Under the pieces are notes generated by a model, which saw only the letters and a program-made list of their open reading frames with translations, did no database searches and had not been told where the DNA came from. The position numbers were made by a program, and so were the translations under genes. Below, piece by piece: positions 25,561-33,412 of a DNA stretch of 64,000 nt. The DNA comes from Bog-473 sp963836605 (lineage in GTDB: Bacteria > Actinomycetota > Acidimicrobiia > Acidimicrobiales > RAAP-2). The first letter of the stretch is position 1. Each line of letters opens with the position of its first letter. The stretch lies in the NCBI GenBank assembly GCA_963836605.1, contig CAWIKB010000011.1, forward strand, positions 248,001 through 312,000. The letters run 5' to 3'.

Positions 25561-26622
25561 GTGAGCAGCCCGGCCGATGAGTTCGCCCAGATGTGGGAGT
25601 GGTTCGCGATGCATTGCCATGAGTACTCACCGCTCTACGAGCGCATCTCGAGCGCCATTGCCGGTGATGCCGAACTGCTCGCATGGGTGCGGTCGGCGCC
25701 CCCGACGGCCCATCTGCCCCCCGCCCTGATGGCCGCCGTGCACTATGTGCTGCTCGAAAATCCCGGGCATCCCCTGGCTGCCGTCTACGCCGGGCAGTCG
25801 GACGCCGACCCGGCGCCGTTGTTCCTCGACCTCTGCCGAACGCACCGCGACGAGGTGATGGCCCTTCTGCGGACCCGCCACATCCAGACGAACGACTGTG
25901 GCCGCAGCGCCCTCATCGGTCCGGGTCTCACCTGGCTGGCCTCGCAGCTGAACGCTCCGCTGGCCCTGGTCGATGTCGGGGCCAGCGCCGGGCTGAACCT
26001 CCTGTGCGATCGCTATCGCGTCGACTACGGCGATCGCGGTGCGACCGGTCCCGCCGATTCCCCGGTCCGCATCGCGTGCCGGGTCACCGGGGGCAACCCG
26101 CCGATCGCCGCGGCCCTCCCGCCTCTGGTGGCCCGGATAGGAATCGACCGCTCGCCCATCGACCTCACCGACCCCGACGACGCGCGCTGGCTCCTGGCCT
26201 GCGTGTGGCCCGATACGGGTCGGCTGGAGCGGGTCGCCGCGTCCATCCGCCTCGCCAGGGAAGACCCGCCCCGGGTTGTCGCCGGTGACGCCAACGAGGT
26301 GCTCTCCGGGGTGCTGGGGGACCTGCCCGCCGGCGCCGCCGCGGTGGTGGTGACGACGTGGGCCTTCGCCTACTTCGGCTTCGAGGATCGGCAACGTTTC
26401 GTGGAGCTCCTCGAGGCCGCATCGAGCTCGAGATCCATCGCCTGGTTGAGTGCCGAGGGCCACGGGACGGTCGCCGCGCTGGTCGAAGAGGCAGGGAGCG
26501 ACCCCGGACCCACTGCGTCCGACGTGCTCGGCGCGCTCGTGTTTGCCGGCGGGACGGTGCGCCCACGGGTGCTGGCCCGGGTCCACGAGCACGGGCAGTG
26601 GCTCGACTGGAGGGCCGGTTGA
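25561..26622 (+). CDS. DUF2332 family protein
   Basis: A 353-residue protein of an actinobacterial family without an established function. The N-terminus (EFAQMWEWFAMHCHEYSPLYER) and LVDVGASAGLNLLCDRY, RIGIDRSPIDLTDPDDARWL and VVTTWAFAYF are family landmarks. The VDVGASAGLN segment resembles the SAM-binding glycine loop of methyltransferases, so a Rossmann-type nucleotide or SAM-binding fold is likely, but catalytic activity is unproved. The start is GTG 25561. It stands alone, 72 bases before the LLM oxidoreductase gene on the same strand. Confidence 0.85.
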   Translation: MSSPADEFAQMWEWFAMHCHEYSPLYERISSAIAGDAELLAWVRSAPPTAHLPPALMAAVHYVLLENPGHPLAAVYAGQSDADPAPLFLDLCRTHRDEVMALLRTRHIQTNDCGRSALIGPGLTWLASQLNAPLALVDVGASAGLNLLCDRYRVDYGDRGATGPADSPVRIACRVTGGNPPIAAALPPLVARIGIDRSPIDLTDPDDARWLLACVWPDTGRLERVAASIRLAREDPPRVVAGDANEVLSGVLGDLPAGAAAVVVTTWAFAYFGFEDRQRFVELLEAASSSRSIAWLSAEGHGTVAALVEEAGSDPGPTASDVLGALVFAGGTVRPRVLARVHEHGQWLDWRAG

Positions 26623-26677
26623 GCCTGTCGGGACGACCGCCGCCGTCAGCGCAGAAGGACCCTGACGGAGGCTCGTC

Positions 26678-26697
26678 TTGGTAACTTGACCCCCGTG
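26678..26697 (+). promoter_or_regulatory. Leaderless-type promoter box before the second LLM oxidoreductase
   Basis: TAACTT (26682-26687), a TANNNT hexamer, stands 7 bases before GTG 26695. This supports GTG 26695 over the in-frame TTG 26686, which lies inside the box. No Shine-Dalgarno sequence is present at a useful distance. Confidence 0.5.
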
Positions 26698-27576
26698 CGG
26701 GTCGGCCTGGTCATCCTTCCGACCCAACGCTGGCATGAGGCCCGCCGGCAGTGGGAGTGGGCCGATGACGTCGGCTTCGGAACGGCCTGGACGTACGACC
26801 ACATCAGATGGGGCGGCATGCCGGACGGCCCCTGGCTGGCCGCCGTCCCCGTCCTGGCCGCCGCGGCCGCGGTCACCCGTCGCATCCGGATCGGGACTCT
26901 CGTGGCGAGCCCCAACTTCCGCCACCCGGTCACCCTGGCCCGGGACGTGATCGCGCTCGATGATGTGAGCGGCGGCCGCTTCGATCTGGGTGTCGGCCCG
27001 GGCAGCGCGGGACCCGACGCCCGAGCGCTGGGGCAGGAGCCCTGGACCTCGACCGAGCGCATGGATCGCTTCACCGAGTTCGTGCAGACCCTGCGCCAGG
27101 TGCTCGATGGCGAGGCCACCACGCGTTCCACATTCTCGGGCCGGCACTACGCCGCCGACGAAGTCCCGAGCACCCCCGGCGCGCTGCAGTCGCCCCTCCC
27201 CCTCACCGTCGCCGCCGGGGGGCCGCTCGGTCTCCGCGTGGCCGCCCGCTACGGTCAGCAGTGGGTGACCATCGGGCCACGATCAGGGACCGGAAAGCCC
27301 GGCGAGATCGCCCGGGCCGTGCGCGACCAGTGCGGACAGCTCATCTCGGCGTGCGACGCGGTGGGCCGCGACCCGGCCACCTTGCGCAAGGTGCTCCTGT
27401 GGACGCCCGCCGAACCCGTGCTCACCTCACTCGACCAGTTCGATGCCCTGATCGCCCCCTACGAGGAATTGGGGATCGACCAGTTCGTCCTGCATCACCC
27501 GGCGCAGACCGGTCCCTATGGCGGTTCCGTCCCCGTCTTCGAGCAGATCGCCCAACAGTCGGGCGCGCTGCGCTGA
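26695..27576 (+). CDS. LLM-class flavin/F420-dependent oxidoreductase
   Basis: A 293-residue luciferase-like TIM-barrel oxidoreductase. It shows RVGLVILPTQRW at the first strand, the WTYDHIRWGGMPDGPW segment, RIRIGTLVASPNFRHPVTLA, SGGRFDLGVGPGSAGPDARALG and LTVAAGGPLGLRVAARYG, all standard family positions. F420 is the likely cofactor in an actinobacterium, but FMN cannot be excluded. The gene is preceded by a TANNNT box suited to a leaderless mRNA and is convergent with the AlkX-like gene. Its substrate is not indicated by the context. Confidence 0.85.
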   Translation: MRVGLVILPTQRWHEARRQWEWADDVGFGTAWTYDHIRWGGMPDGPWLAAVPVLAAAAAVTRRIRIGTLVASPNFRHPVTLARDVIALDDVSGGRFDLGVGPGSAGPDARALGQEPWTSTERMDRFTEFVQTLRQVLDGEATTRSTFSGRHYAADEVPSTPGALQSPLPLTVAAGGPLGLRVAARYGQQWVTIGPRSGTGKPGEIARAVRDQCGQLISACDAVGRDPATLRKVLLWTPAEPVLTSLDQFDALIAPYEELGIDQFVLHHPAQTGPYGGSVPVFEQIAQQSGALR

Positions 27577-27588
27577 TCCCCTTCGGCG

Positions 27589-28785
27589 CTACCCCGAGAG
27601 GGCGCGCTCGAGCCCCGCTCGCGCACCGGGCGGATCGATCCTCTCGAGGACGATGTCGTCGCTGCCCACCCAGGCTGCCGCCTCGCGCAGCGCGGCGGCC
27701 ACGGGCTCGACCGCACCGGACGGGAGCAGCGTGACCTGCTTGGCCACCAGCGTCCGGCCCTGGCGGCCCGGGTCGACCAGGCCGATCAACCTGGTGCCGG
27801 CCAGGACCGGCATGGCGAAGTAGCCGAAGAGCCGCTTGTGCCGGGGCGTGTAGGCCTCGAGCCGGTGGCGGAACCCGAAGAGCCGCTCGGTCCGGGCCCT
27901 GTCCCAGATCAGTGAATCGAACGGTGAGAGCAGGAGGCTGCGGCCCCTGAGGCGGCGACCGAGCACCTCGAGCGCAGCCGGATCGGCGAAGGCGGCCTTC
28001 GGCCAACCTTCGACCTGCACCGGGACCATCCCCGCGGCCTCGAGTACCGGCCCCACCTGCTTGACCGGGACACCGTGGTACACCGCGAGGTCGCGCACCG
28101 TGGCGACCCCGAGCGCCCGCCCGGCTGAGCGCACCAACCGGATGGCACACTCCTCGTCGCTGGGCTCCTGGCCCCGCAGGTCATCCGGAATCGCCCGCTC
28201 GGCCAGGTCGTAGACCCGTTGAAAGCCTCGTCGCTGACGGCAGACGAGTTCGCCCGTGTCGAGGAGCCACTCGGCGGCGATCTTGATCTCGGACCAGTCC
28301 CACCACGGGCCGCCGCGCTTGGCCCCACCGAGTTCCTTCGCGGTCAGCGGTCCCTCGGCGCGCAGGCGGGACATCACCTCGGCGCAGCTCCGGTCCTCGT
28401 CTTCCAAGAGGTGCCAGCGCCTTCCCCTGGCCCGGCGGCCGCGGCGGGTGACGGCGTATGCCGGCCACTCCTCGAGCGGGAGCAGGCAGGCGGCGTGCGA
28501 CCAGTACTCGAAAGTGGTGCTCTGCGGTCCCCAGTACGCGCGCTCGATCCGGTCCCGCGTGATCGGACCGTGTCGGGCGTAGGCCACGAGCTCGTGCGAC
28601 CGGGCCAGCACCGAAATGGTGTCGAGCTGGACCGCGCCGAGCCGGCGCAGCATGGCCGCGGGTCCACCGGTCTGACGCGGACCGAGCAGGCCCTGGGCCG
28701 CCAGGGCGACCCGCCTGGCTTCGACCACGCTGAGCGAGGCCGACCGCGAGGCCGACCGCGAGGCCGACCGCGAGGCCGGGGGCAC
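27589..28785 (-). CDS. Winged-helix DNA glycosylase of the AlkX/YcaQ family (DUF1006, HTH_42)
   Basis: A protein of about 398 residues in the family of E. coli YcaQ (AlkX), which unhooks interstrand DNA crosslinks, and of Streptomyces AlkZ. The diagnostic segment AVQLDTISVLARSHELVAYA contains the QxD catalytic motif of the AlkX branch, followed by FEYWSHAACLLPLEEWP and three winged-helix modules. SLLLSPFDSLIWDRART is also typical. The start is uncertain: GTG 28785 lies 17 bases after the acyl-CoA dehydrogenase stop, but the first 15 residues are a Ser-Ala-Ser-Arg repeat, and GTG 28728 would match the usual N-terminus. It is the last gene of a CoA-ester catabolic operon, an unexpected place for a repair enzyme. 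Confidence 0.85.
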   Translation of the reverse strand: MPPASRSASRSASRSASLSVVEARRVALAAQGLLGPRQTGGPAAMLRRLGAVQLDTISVLARSHELVAYARHGPITRDRIERAYWGPQSTTFEYWSHAACLLPLEEWPAYAVTRRGRRARGRRWHLLEDEDRSCAEVMSRLRAEGPLTAKELGGAKRGGPWWDWSEIKIAAEWLLDTGELVCRQRRGFQRVYDLAERAIPDDLRGQEPSDEECAIRLVRSAGRALGVATVRDLAVYHGVPVKQVGPVLEAAGMVPVQVEGWPKAAFADPAALEVLGRRLRGRSLLLSPFDSLIWDRARTERLFGFRHRLEAYTPRHKRLFGYFAMPVLAGTRLIGLVDPGRQGRTLVAKQVTLLPSGAVEPVAAALREAAAWVGSDDIVLERIDPPGARAGLERALSG

Positions 28786-28786
28786 G
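28739..28786. repeat. 12-bp tandem repeat at the 5' end of the AlkX-like gene
   Basis: About four copies of GCCGACCGCGAG lie at the start of the minus-strand gene and would encode repeated Ser-Ala-Ser-Arg. They fall between the upstream stop codon and the conserved part of the protein, so slippage here would change either the N-terminus or the untranslated leader. Confidence 0.8.
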
Positions 28787-28802
28787 GGACTCGGGACCCC
28801 TG

Positions 28803-29933
28803 TCAGTCGAGGAGTGCGGCGGCCACGGCATCCTCGAGGGCGCGGTCGTCCGCCCACATGATCTGCTGCTGCTTGGCCCGGCGGAAGTAGAGCTGGATGT
28901 CGAAGTCGAGCGTGAAGCCGATGCCCCCGAAGATCTGCTGGGCCATGGCGGTGATGTCCCGGAAGGTGCCACAGGCGAACGACTTGGCCATCGGGGCGAG
29001 GGACGTGAGGGAGCGCCCGCTGGCTCCGGCCCAGGCCGCCTCGTGCACCAGCTGTTCGGCCCCGTCCAGGTTGGTGGCGGCGTCAGCCAGATTGTGGGCC
29101 AGCGCCTGGAAGGCACCCAGCGGCTTGTCGAACTGCCGGCGGTCCTTGGCGTACTGGGTAGTGATCTCCAGGGCGTACCGGGCGCCGCCCACCGCCTGGG
29201 CGGCGAGCAGCACCAGGGCGGGTTCGAGGACTTCTTGCCAGGTAGCCCAGCCCGTGCCCGGCGCACCGATCCGATCGTCGGGGCCGACCGCGACGTGGTC
29301 GAACGTCACTTCGTACTGCGTATCGGAGGCGAGGCTGAACTGCTGGCGCAGCGTCACCCCCACCGCGGTCGGGTCGACCAGGAGGAGGTCGATGTCCTCG
29401 GCGCCGTCGCCGGACCGGGCCAGCACCACCAGCCGCTCCGCCGCGGCGGCGAAGGCCACGTGACGCTTGACGCCACTGATGCGCCATCCACCCTCGCCGT
29501 CGGGCTCGGCCCGGGCTTGGACCCCCCGCGACGAGTACCCGTTCTCCGGTTCGAGCCAGGCCGGGGTGAAGACGGCCTCACCGGAGCCGATGCCGCCCAG
29601 CCACTGGGTCTTCAGGGCGTCGCTGCCGGCGTGGGCCAGCACGCCGCCCGACAGTACGGCGCTCACGAAATGGGGGGTGGGAGCCAGGGCGCGCCCGAAC
29701 TCCTCGTAGAGGGCCACGCCTTCCACCAAGGTCATACCCGATCCCCCGTACGCCTCGGGCAGCAGCAGACCGATCAGGTCGAGCGCGCCCAGCTGGGTCC
29801 ACAGGGACAGCGGGTATCCCGTCGGGTTGTCCTCCATGTCCCGCACGACGTCGAGGGGACAGTGCCGCTCCAGGACGTCGCGCGTGGTCTGACGCAGCAT
29901 CTCCTGTTCGGCACTGAAGTCAAGGTCCAGCAT
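28803..29933 (-). CDS. Acyl-CoA dehydrogenase family protein (beta-type FadE subunit)
   Basis: A 376-residue flavoprotein of the acyl-CoA dehydrogenase fold. The sequence has LPEAYGGSGMTLVEGVALYE, the ALAPTPHFVSAVLSGG region typical of one subunit of heteromeric FadE pairs, YAKDRRQFDKPLGAFQALAH and QIFGGIGFTLDFDIQLYFRR. A second ACAD heads the same operon, so an alpha2beta2 enzyme as in actinobacterial steroid side-chain oxidation is likely. GGAGG sits 10 bases before ATG 29933. It follows the MaoC gene by 33 bases. Which subunit carries the catalytic Glu could not be settled by eye. Confidence 0.88.
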   Translation of the reverse strand: MLDLDFSAEQEMLRQTTRDVLERHCPLDVVRDMEDNPTGYPLSLWTQLGALDLIGLLLPEAYGGSGMTLVEGVALYEEFGRALAPTPHFVSAVLSGGVLAHAGSDALKTQWLGGIGSGEAVFTPAWLEPENGYSSRGVQARAEPDGEGGWRISGVKRHVAFAAAAERLVVLARSGDGAEDIDLLLVDPTAVGVTLRQQFSLASDTQYEVTFDHVAVGPDDRIGAPGTGWATWQEVLEPALVLLAAQAVGGARYALEITTQYAKDRRQFDKPLGAFQALAHNLADAATNLDGAEQLVHEAAWAGASGRSLTSLAPMAKSFACGTFRDITAMAQQIFGGIGFTLDFDIQLYFRRAKQQQIMWADDRALEDAVAAALLD

Positions 29934-29966
29934 GGTCCACCTACCTCCGGGTTCGCGATCGTTCGC

Positions 29967-30467
29967 TCATGGGTGGGCCGGCGAGGGGCGCCACCGGTCA
30001 CCCCGTCGGGCCCACGGGTTGTCATCGGCCGCGCGCGGCAGCGCGAGGCGAGCCGCGCAGGTGGTCTTGCCGTCGCCCTCGACGGCGAGGGTCACGGCGA
30101 CCGAGACGAAGCCACACCCGGATGCATCGACCTCGGTCCCCCCGACGACACCGGACAGCACCATGGTGTCGCCGGGAAAGACGGACCCCAGCATGCGGAA
30201 GGTCACCCGGGCCAACCGGCCGTGTGGTCCGGACCAGTCCGTCAGGTAGCGCTCGAACCAGGCCGCCTGGTTGGGCGTGTTCAAGAAGATGTCCTGGGTT
30301 CCGTTGCGGTTGACCGCGAAATCCTTGTCGTGGTGCATCGGTCGCCAGTCTCGGGCGGCCAGGGCACCGAGGACCACGGTGGTGGCGCTGACGACGTAGC
30401 GGAGCTCGGGCAGCGCATCGCCCGGGGCGACGTCGCCGAAGAGAAGGGTCGGGGTCACGACGGTCAT
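29967..30467 (-). CDS. MaoC-like hot-dog hydratase, catalytic-type subunit
   Basis: A 166-residue single hot-dog-fold protein of the (R)-enoyl-CoA hydratase family. It has the hydratase motif in RDWRPMHHDKDFA: Asp40 and His45 with the D-x4-H spacing of the active site. Its ATG overlaps the stop of the partner gene upstream (ATGA), so the two are made together. Hydration of a 2-enoyl-CoA made by the acyl-CoA dehydrogenases is the expected role. The arrangement resembles ChsH1-ChsH2, in which the active site is shared across two different subunits. Confidence 0.85.
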   Translation of the reverse strand: MTVVTPTLLFGDVAPGDALPELRYVVSATTVVLGALAARDWRPMHHDKDFAVNRNGTQDIFLNTPNQAAWFERYLTDWSGPHGRLARVTFRMLGSVFPGDTMVLSGVVGGTEVDASGCGFVSVAVTLAVEGDGKTTCAARLALPRAADDNPWARRGDRWRPSPAHP

Positions 30468-30979
30468 CGGCTGCGCCGGTACCCGAAGCCGGTGTAGGAC
30501 TCCACCGCCACCAGCTCGCCGTCCTGATTGCCGTAGACGACGTCGATCACCCAGAACCGGCCCGTGCCCAGCTTGGTGGTCTTCTCGTCGCTGATGGACC
30601 GCAGCACCTGGTGGGTGCGGAGCACATCGCCCACGCGTACCGGGGTGTGGAACTCGATGGTGTTGTCGGTCATGACCGCCTCGGGCAGGTCGAACAGGGC
30701 CTTGAGGTCGAAGTGCACCTGGAGGGCCAACCCCGCCTCGGTGCGACCCGGAGACCAGTGGTGCGGGCGGAACCAGACCGAGACCATGGTGGGCGGTGCG
30801 ATCGGCCCGTCGGTCAGGTCGCGGGCCACCTCGTCGTCCCAGTAGAGCGGGTTGCCGTTCTCCACCGAGGCACACCAGGTCCAGATGTAGCCCCGTTCGA
30901 CCGGGAACTCGCCCGCGGTGGCGTACTGCTCGGCCCCGATCAGGTCACGGGCCTGGGCCAGAAGACCGGTCGTGGTCAT
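30464..30979 (-). CDS. MaoC-like hot-dog protein, N-domain type, with a degenerate active site
   Basis: A 171-residue hot-dog protein similar to the N-terminal half of MaoC dehydratases (FAS1-type). At the position of the D-x-N-P-L-H hydratase motif it reads NGNPLYWDDE, so Asp is Asn41 and His is Tyr46; it should lack its own hydratase centre. PTMVSVWFRPHHW and EFHTPVRVGDVLRTHQVL are family landmarks, and FDLKALFDLPEAV may line an acyl tunnel. It overlaps the CoA-transferase stop upstream and the catalytic MaoC subunit downstream by four bases each. The best reading is an acyl-CoA-binding partner of a heteromeric hydratase. Confidence 0.83.
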   Translation of the reverse strand: MTTTGLLAQARDLIGAEQYATAGEFPVERGYIWTWCASVENGNPLYWDDEVARDLTDGPIAPPTMVSVWFRPHHWSPGRTEAGLALQVHFDLKALFDLPEAVMTDNTIEFHTPVRVGDVLRTHQVLRSISDEKTTKLGTGRFWVIDVVYGNQDGELVAVESYTGFGYRRSR

Positions 30980-32154
30980 GCCACCACCCGGCGCGACAGC
31001 AGATCGGCGATGGTGTCGACCGGCAGCCCGGCCTCCTCCAAGAGGTGCTCGGTGTCCGTCCGGCCCGGATCGGGCAGCGGGACCACCGTGGTCGGGCGAT
31101 CCATACCGGCCAGCAGGGGGGCCAGCTGACGGAGCGGGCCCCGGGTCGGATGGTGGGCCACGGTGACCCCACCGCGGGCGGCGCACTGGGGGTCGTCCGT
31201 CACTTCGGCGATGTCGAGGACGGGAGCGACGCACGCGTCGGCATCGCCGAGGAGGTCGATCCACTCGTCGCGGTCACGGGTGGCGAAGGCGGCGGCGAAC
31301 GCCGACCGGAGGGCCGGCTGGGCCGCGTCGATCAGCTGGTCCGGAGCGAGCTCGGGACACCCGAGACCCCGGCACAGGTTGGCGAAGAACTTCGCCTCGA
31401 TGGCGCCCACCGAGACCCATCTGCGGTCCCGTGTCCGATAGGTGCCGTAGCAGGCGAAGCGGCCCGAAAGGATGTCGTGGCCCGGTTCCGGCGCCGTGTC
31501 GAGGGCCAGGTGCTCGTCGATCGGCAGCGACATGAGGGAGAGGACACCCTCGACGACGGAGATATCGAGGTAGGCGCCGACTCCCGAGACGGATCGGCCG
31601 ACGAGTGCGGTCGCTATGGCCAGGGCGGCCTGCAGGCCGCCGCCCGCGGCGTCCGCGATGGTCGCGCCGGGCACCGGCGGCGCGCCGTCCTGACCCGGCG
31701 TGCACATGGCCAGGAACCCACCGACGGCCAGGTAGTTGAGGTCGTGGCCCGCCCTGTTGGCATACGGTCCGTCCTGGCCGTACCCGCTGGTCGAGCAGTA
31801 GATCACCGCAGGATTGCGGGCCTTGACGGTGGCGTAGCCGACGCCGAGGCGGTCCACCACCCCGGGGCGGAAGCTCTCGACCACCACGTCGGCGCCCTCG
31901 GCGAGGGTCAGGAAAGCCTCGCGGCCCCCGGCATCCTTGAGGTCGACCAGGACCCGGCGCATGCCCCGGTGGCCGCTGTAGGCGAAGAACCAAGGCTCGT
32001 CGGGGGCGGCGTCGGGATCGGGCACCGAGCCGATCTTGACCACCAGGGCGCCATAGTCGGCCAGCAGACGCGTGCAGCGCGCCGCCGGGCCGACCGACGA
32101 GAAATCGAGGACCGTGATCCCGCACAGCGGTCCGGTGGGTGCGGAGGCGGCCAA
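30976..32154 (-). CDS. Class III (CaiB/BaiF) CoA-transferase or acyl-CoA racemase
   Basis: A 392-residue family III CoA-transferase fold. VLDFSSVGPAARCTRLLADYGA (seen in part), AYSGHRGMRRVLVDLKDAGG, ADVVVESFRPGVVDRLGVGY and YCSTSGYGQDGPYANRAGHDLNY follow the family order; the Asp in GHDLNY is the acyl-carrying catalytic residue. Alternative function is alpha-methylacyl-CoA racemase, which uses His/Asp in the same fold and is common in steroid and branched-chain acid pathways. The start is TTG 32154, 4 bases after the upstream ACAD stop; the ATG of the next gene overlaps its stop. Confidence 0.87.
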   Translation of the reverse strand: MAASAPTGPLCGITVLDFSSVGPAARCTRLLADYGALVVKIGSVPDPDAAPDEPWFFAYSGHRGMRRVLVDLKDAGGREAFLTLAEGADVVVESFRPGVVDRLGVGYATVKARNPAVIYCSTSGYGQDGPYANRAGHDLNYLAVGGFLAMCTPGQDGAPPVPGATIADAAGGGLQAALAIATALVGRSVSGVGAYLDISVVEGVLSLMSLPIDEHLALDTAPEPGHDILSGRFACYGTYRTRDRRWVSVGAIEAKFFANLCRGLGCPELAPDQLIDAAQPALRSAFAAAFATRDRDEWIDLLGDADACVAPVLDIAEVTDDPQCAARGGVTVAHHPTRGPLRQLAPLLAGMDRPTTVVPLPDPGRTDTEHLLEEAGLPVDTIADLLSRRVVA

Positions 32155-32158
32155 CGGA

Positions 32159-33340
32159 TCAGAAGTTCTTCGGGAGACCGAGCTTGCGCCGGGCGATGAT
32201 GTTCTTCTGGATCTCCGAGGCGCCGCCGCCGATGGTGTCGATCACCGTGTAGCGGTAGGTGGACTCGGAGCGCCCGGCCATCGGCCCCTCTTCGGTCTTG
32301 ACCCGCAGTTGGCTGCCCGGCCCGGCGATGTCCATGGCGGCGTTGGCCAGGCGCTTGGAGAGCTCGGTGGCGAAGAGCTTGTACTCGGAGGCCTCGACGG
32401 TCGGCGCCGCGCCGCCCTTGCCCGCTTCGAAGACGAACTTGAGCCCCATGACCCGGGCCACCTCGAGCTCGGTGGCCAGCCGGGCCAGGCGTTGGCGGAC
32501 GGTGGCGTCGTCCTTCAGCGGCACCCCGTCCCGCACGGCGGTGCGCACGTACTCGGTCAGGAGCTCGAAGCGCTGGGCGATGGGCGCGAAGGTGAACATG
32601 GTGAAGCGCTCGAGGTCCAGCGCCTCGGAGATGTACTGGAAGCCGTGGTTGACCAGGCCCACCACGTACTCGTCGGGCACGAACACGTCGTTGAGGAAGA
32701 CCTCGTTGGTGCGCTCGTCGCCCATGGTCCAGATGGCGTTCACCTGAATGTTGGGCTGGTCGATGGGGACCAGGAAGAGGGTGATCCCCGCATGTTTGGC
32801 GGCGCTGGGATCGGTGCGGCCCCCCACCCAGTACCACTCGGCGAAGTGGGCCGAGGTGGTCCAGGTCTTCTGCCCGTTGAGCACCCATCCCCCGTCGACC
32901 TTGGTTGCCTTGAGCTGCATGGAGGCGGCGTCCGACCCGGCGTTGGGCTCGGAGTAGCCGACCGCGAACTCGACCTCGTTGCGCAGGATCTTGGGGAGGA
33001 ACTCCTCCTTGAGTGTCTCGTTGCCGTGCCGGATGATCGTCTTGCCCACGATGCCGACGCCCTTGCCGATCTGGGGGCCGCCCCGCCCGGCCAGCTGCTC
33101 GTTGAGCAGGTACTCGTAGACGCCCTCGCCCTCGGACCCGCCGTACTGGGCGGGCCAGGTCATCCCCAACCACCCCTGGTGGCCCAGCGAGGCCATGAAG
33201 GCCCGGCGTTTGGGCGTATCGACGATCTGGGCCATGTTCTCCCGGGTCAGGTCGAAGACGTCGGGGTCGTCATTGGCGTTGAGGAAGGTCTCCACGTCTT
33301 TGACGAACGCGATCTGCTCGTCGGAGAACTCAAAATCCAT
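32159..33340 (-). CDS. Acyl-CoA dehydrogenase (alpha-type FadE subunit)
   Basis: A 393-residue acyl-CoA dehydrogenase and first gene of the operon. MTWPAQYGGSEGEGVYEYLL, VGYSEPNAGSDAASMQLKA (FAD-binding loop), LNGQKTWTTSAHFAEWYW, and the C-terminal DTIGGGASEIQKNIIARRKL are family signatures. The usual catalytic Glu of the C-terminal YEG motif is not present there, so the base may be elsewhere, as in steroid FadE enzymes. GGAGG precedes ATG 33340. The palindrome TCTGACTACCCGTCAGA lies 56 bases upstream and probably controls the operon. Partner is the ACAD gene at 28803. Confidence 0.9.
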   Translation of the reverse strand: MDFEFSDEQIAFVKDVETFLNANDDPDVFDLTRENMAQIVDTPKRRAFMASLGHQGWLGMTWPAQYGGSEGEGVYEYLLNEQLAGRGGPQIGKGVGIVGKTIIRHGNETLKEEFLPKILRNEVEFAVGYSEPNAGSDAASMQLKATKVDGGWVLNGQKTWTTSAHFAEWYWVGGRTDPSAAKHAGITLFLVPIDQPNIQVNAIWTMGDERTNEVFLNDVFVPDEYVVGLVNHGFQYISEALDLERFTMFTFAPIAQRFELLTEYVRTAVRDGVPLKDDATVRQRLARLATELEVARVMGLKFVFEAGKGGAAPTVEASEYKLFATELSKRLANAAMDIAGPGSQLRVKTEEGPMAGRSESTYRYTVIDTIGGGASEIQKNIIARRKLGLPKNF

Positions 33341-33395
33341 GCCGCGGTGACCTCCAGAGCCGGAAGGACGCCGGGGAGTCCCGGTCGCGCTCGTT

Positions 33396-33412
33396 TCTGA
33401 CTACCCGTCAGA
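33396..33412 (-). promoter_or_regulatory. Putative TetR-type operator of the acyl-CoA dehydrogenase operon
   Basis: TCTGACTACCCGTCAGA is a perfect 6+5+6 inverted repeat. It lies in the 72-bp gap between the MFS gene stop and the ATG of the operon's first gene. The arms and spacing suit a TetR-family dimer. No regulator gene is adjacent, so the repressor would be encoded elsewhere. Confidence 0.65.
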
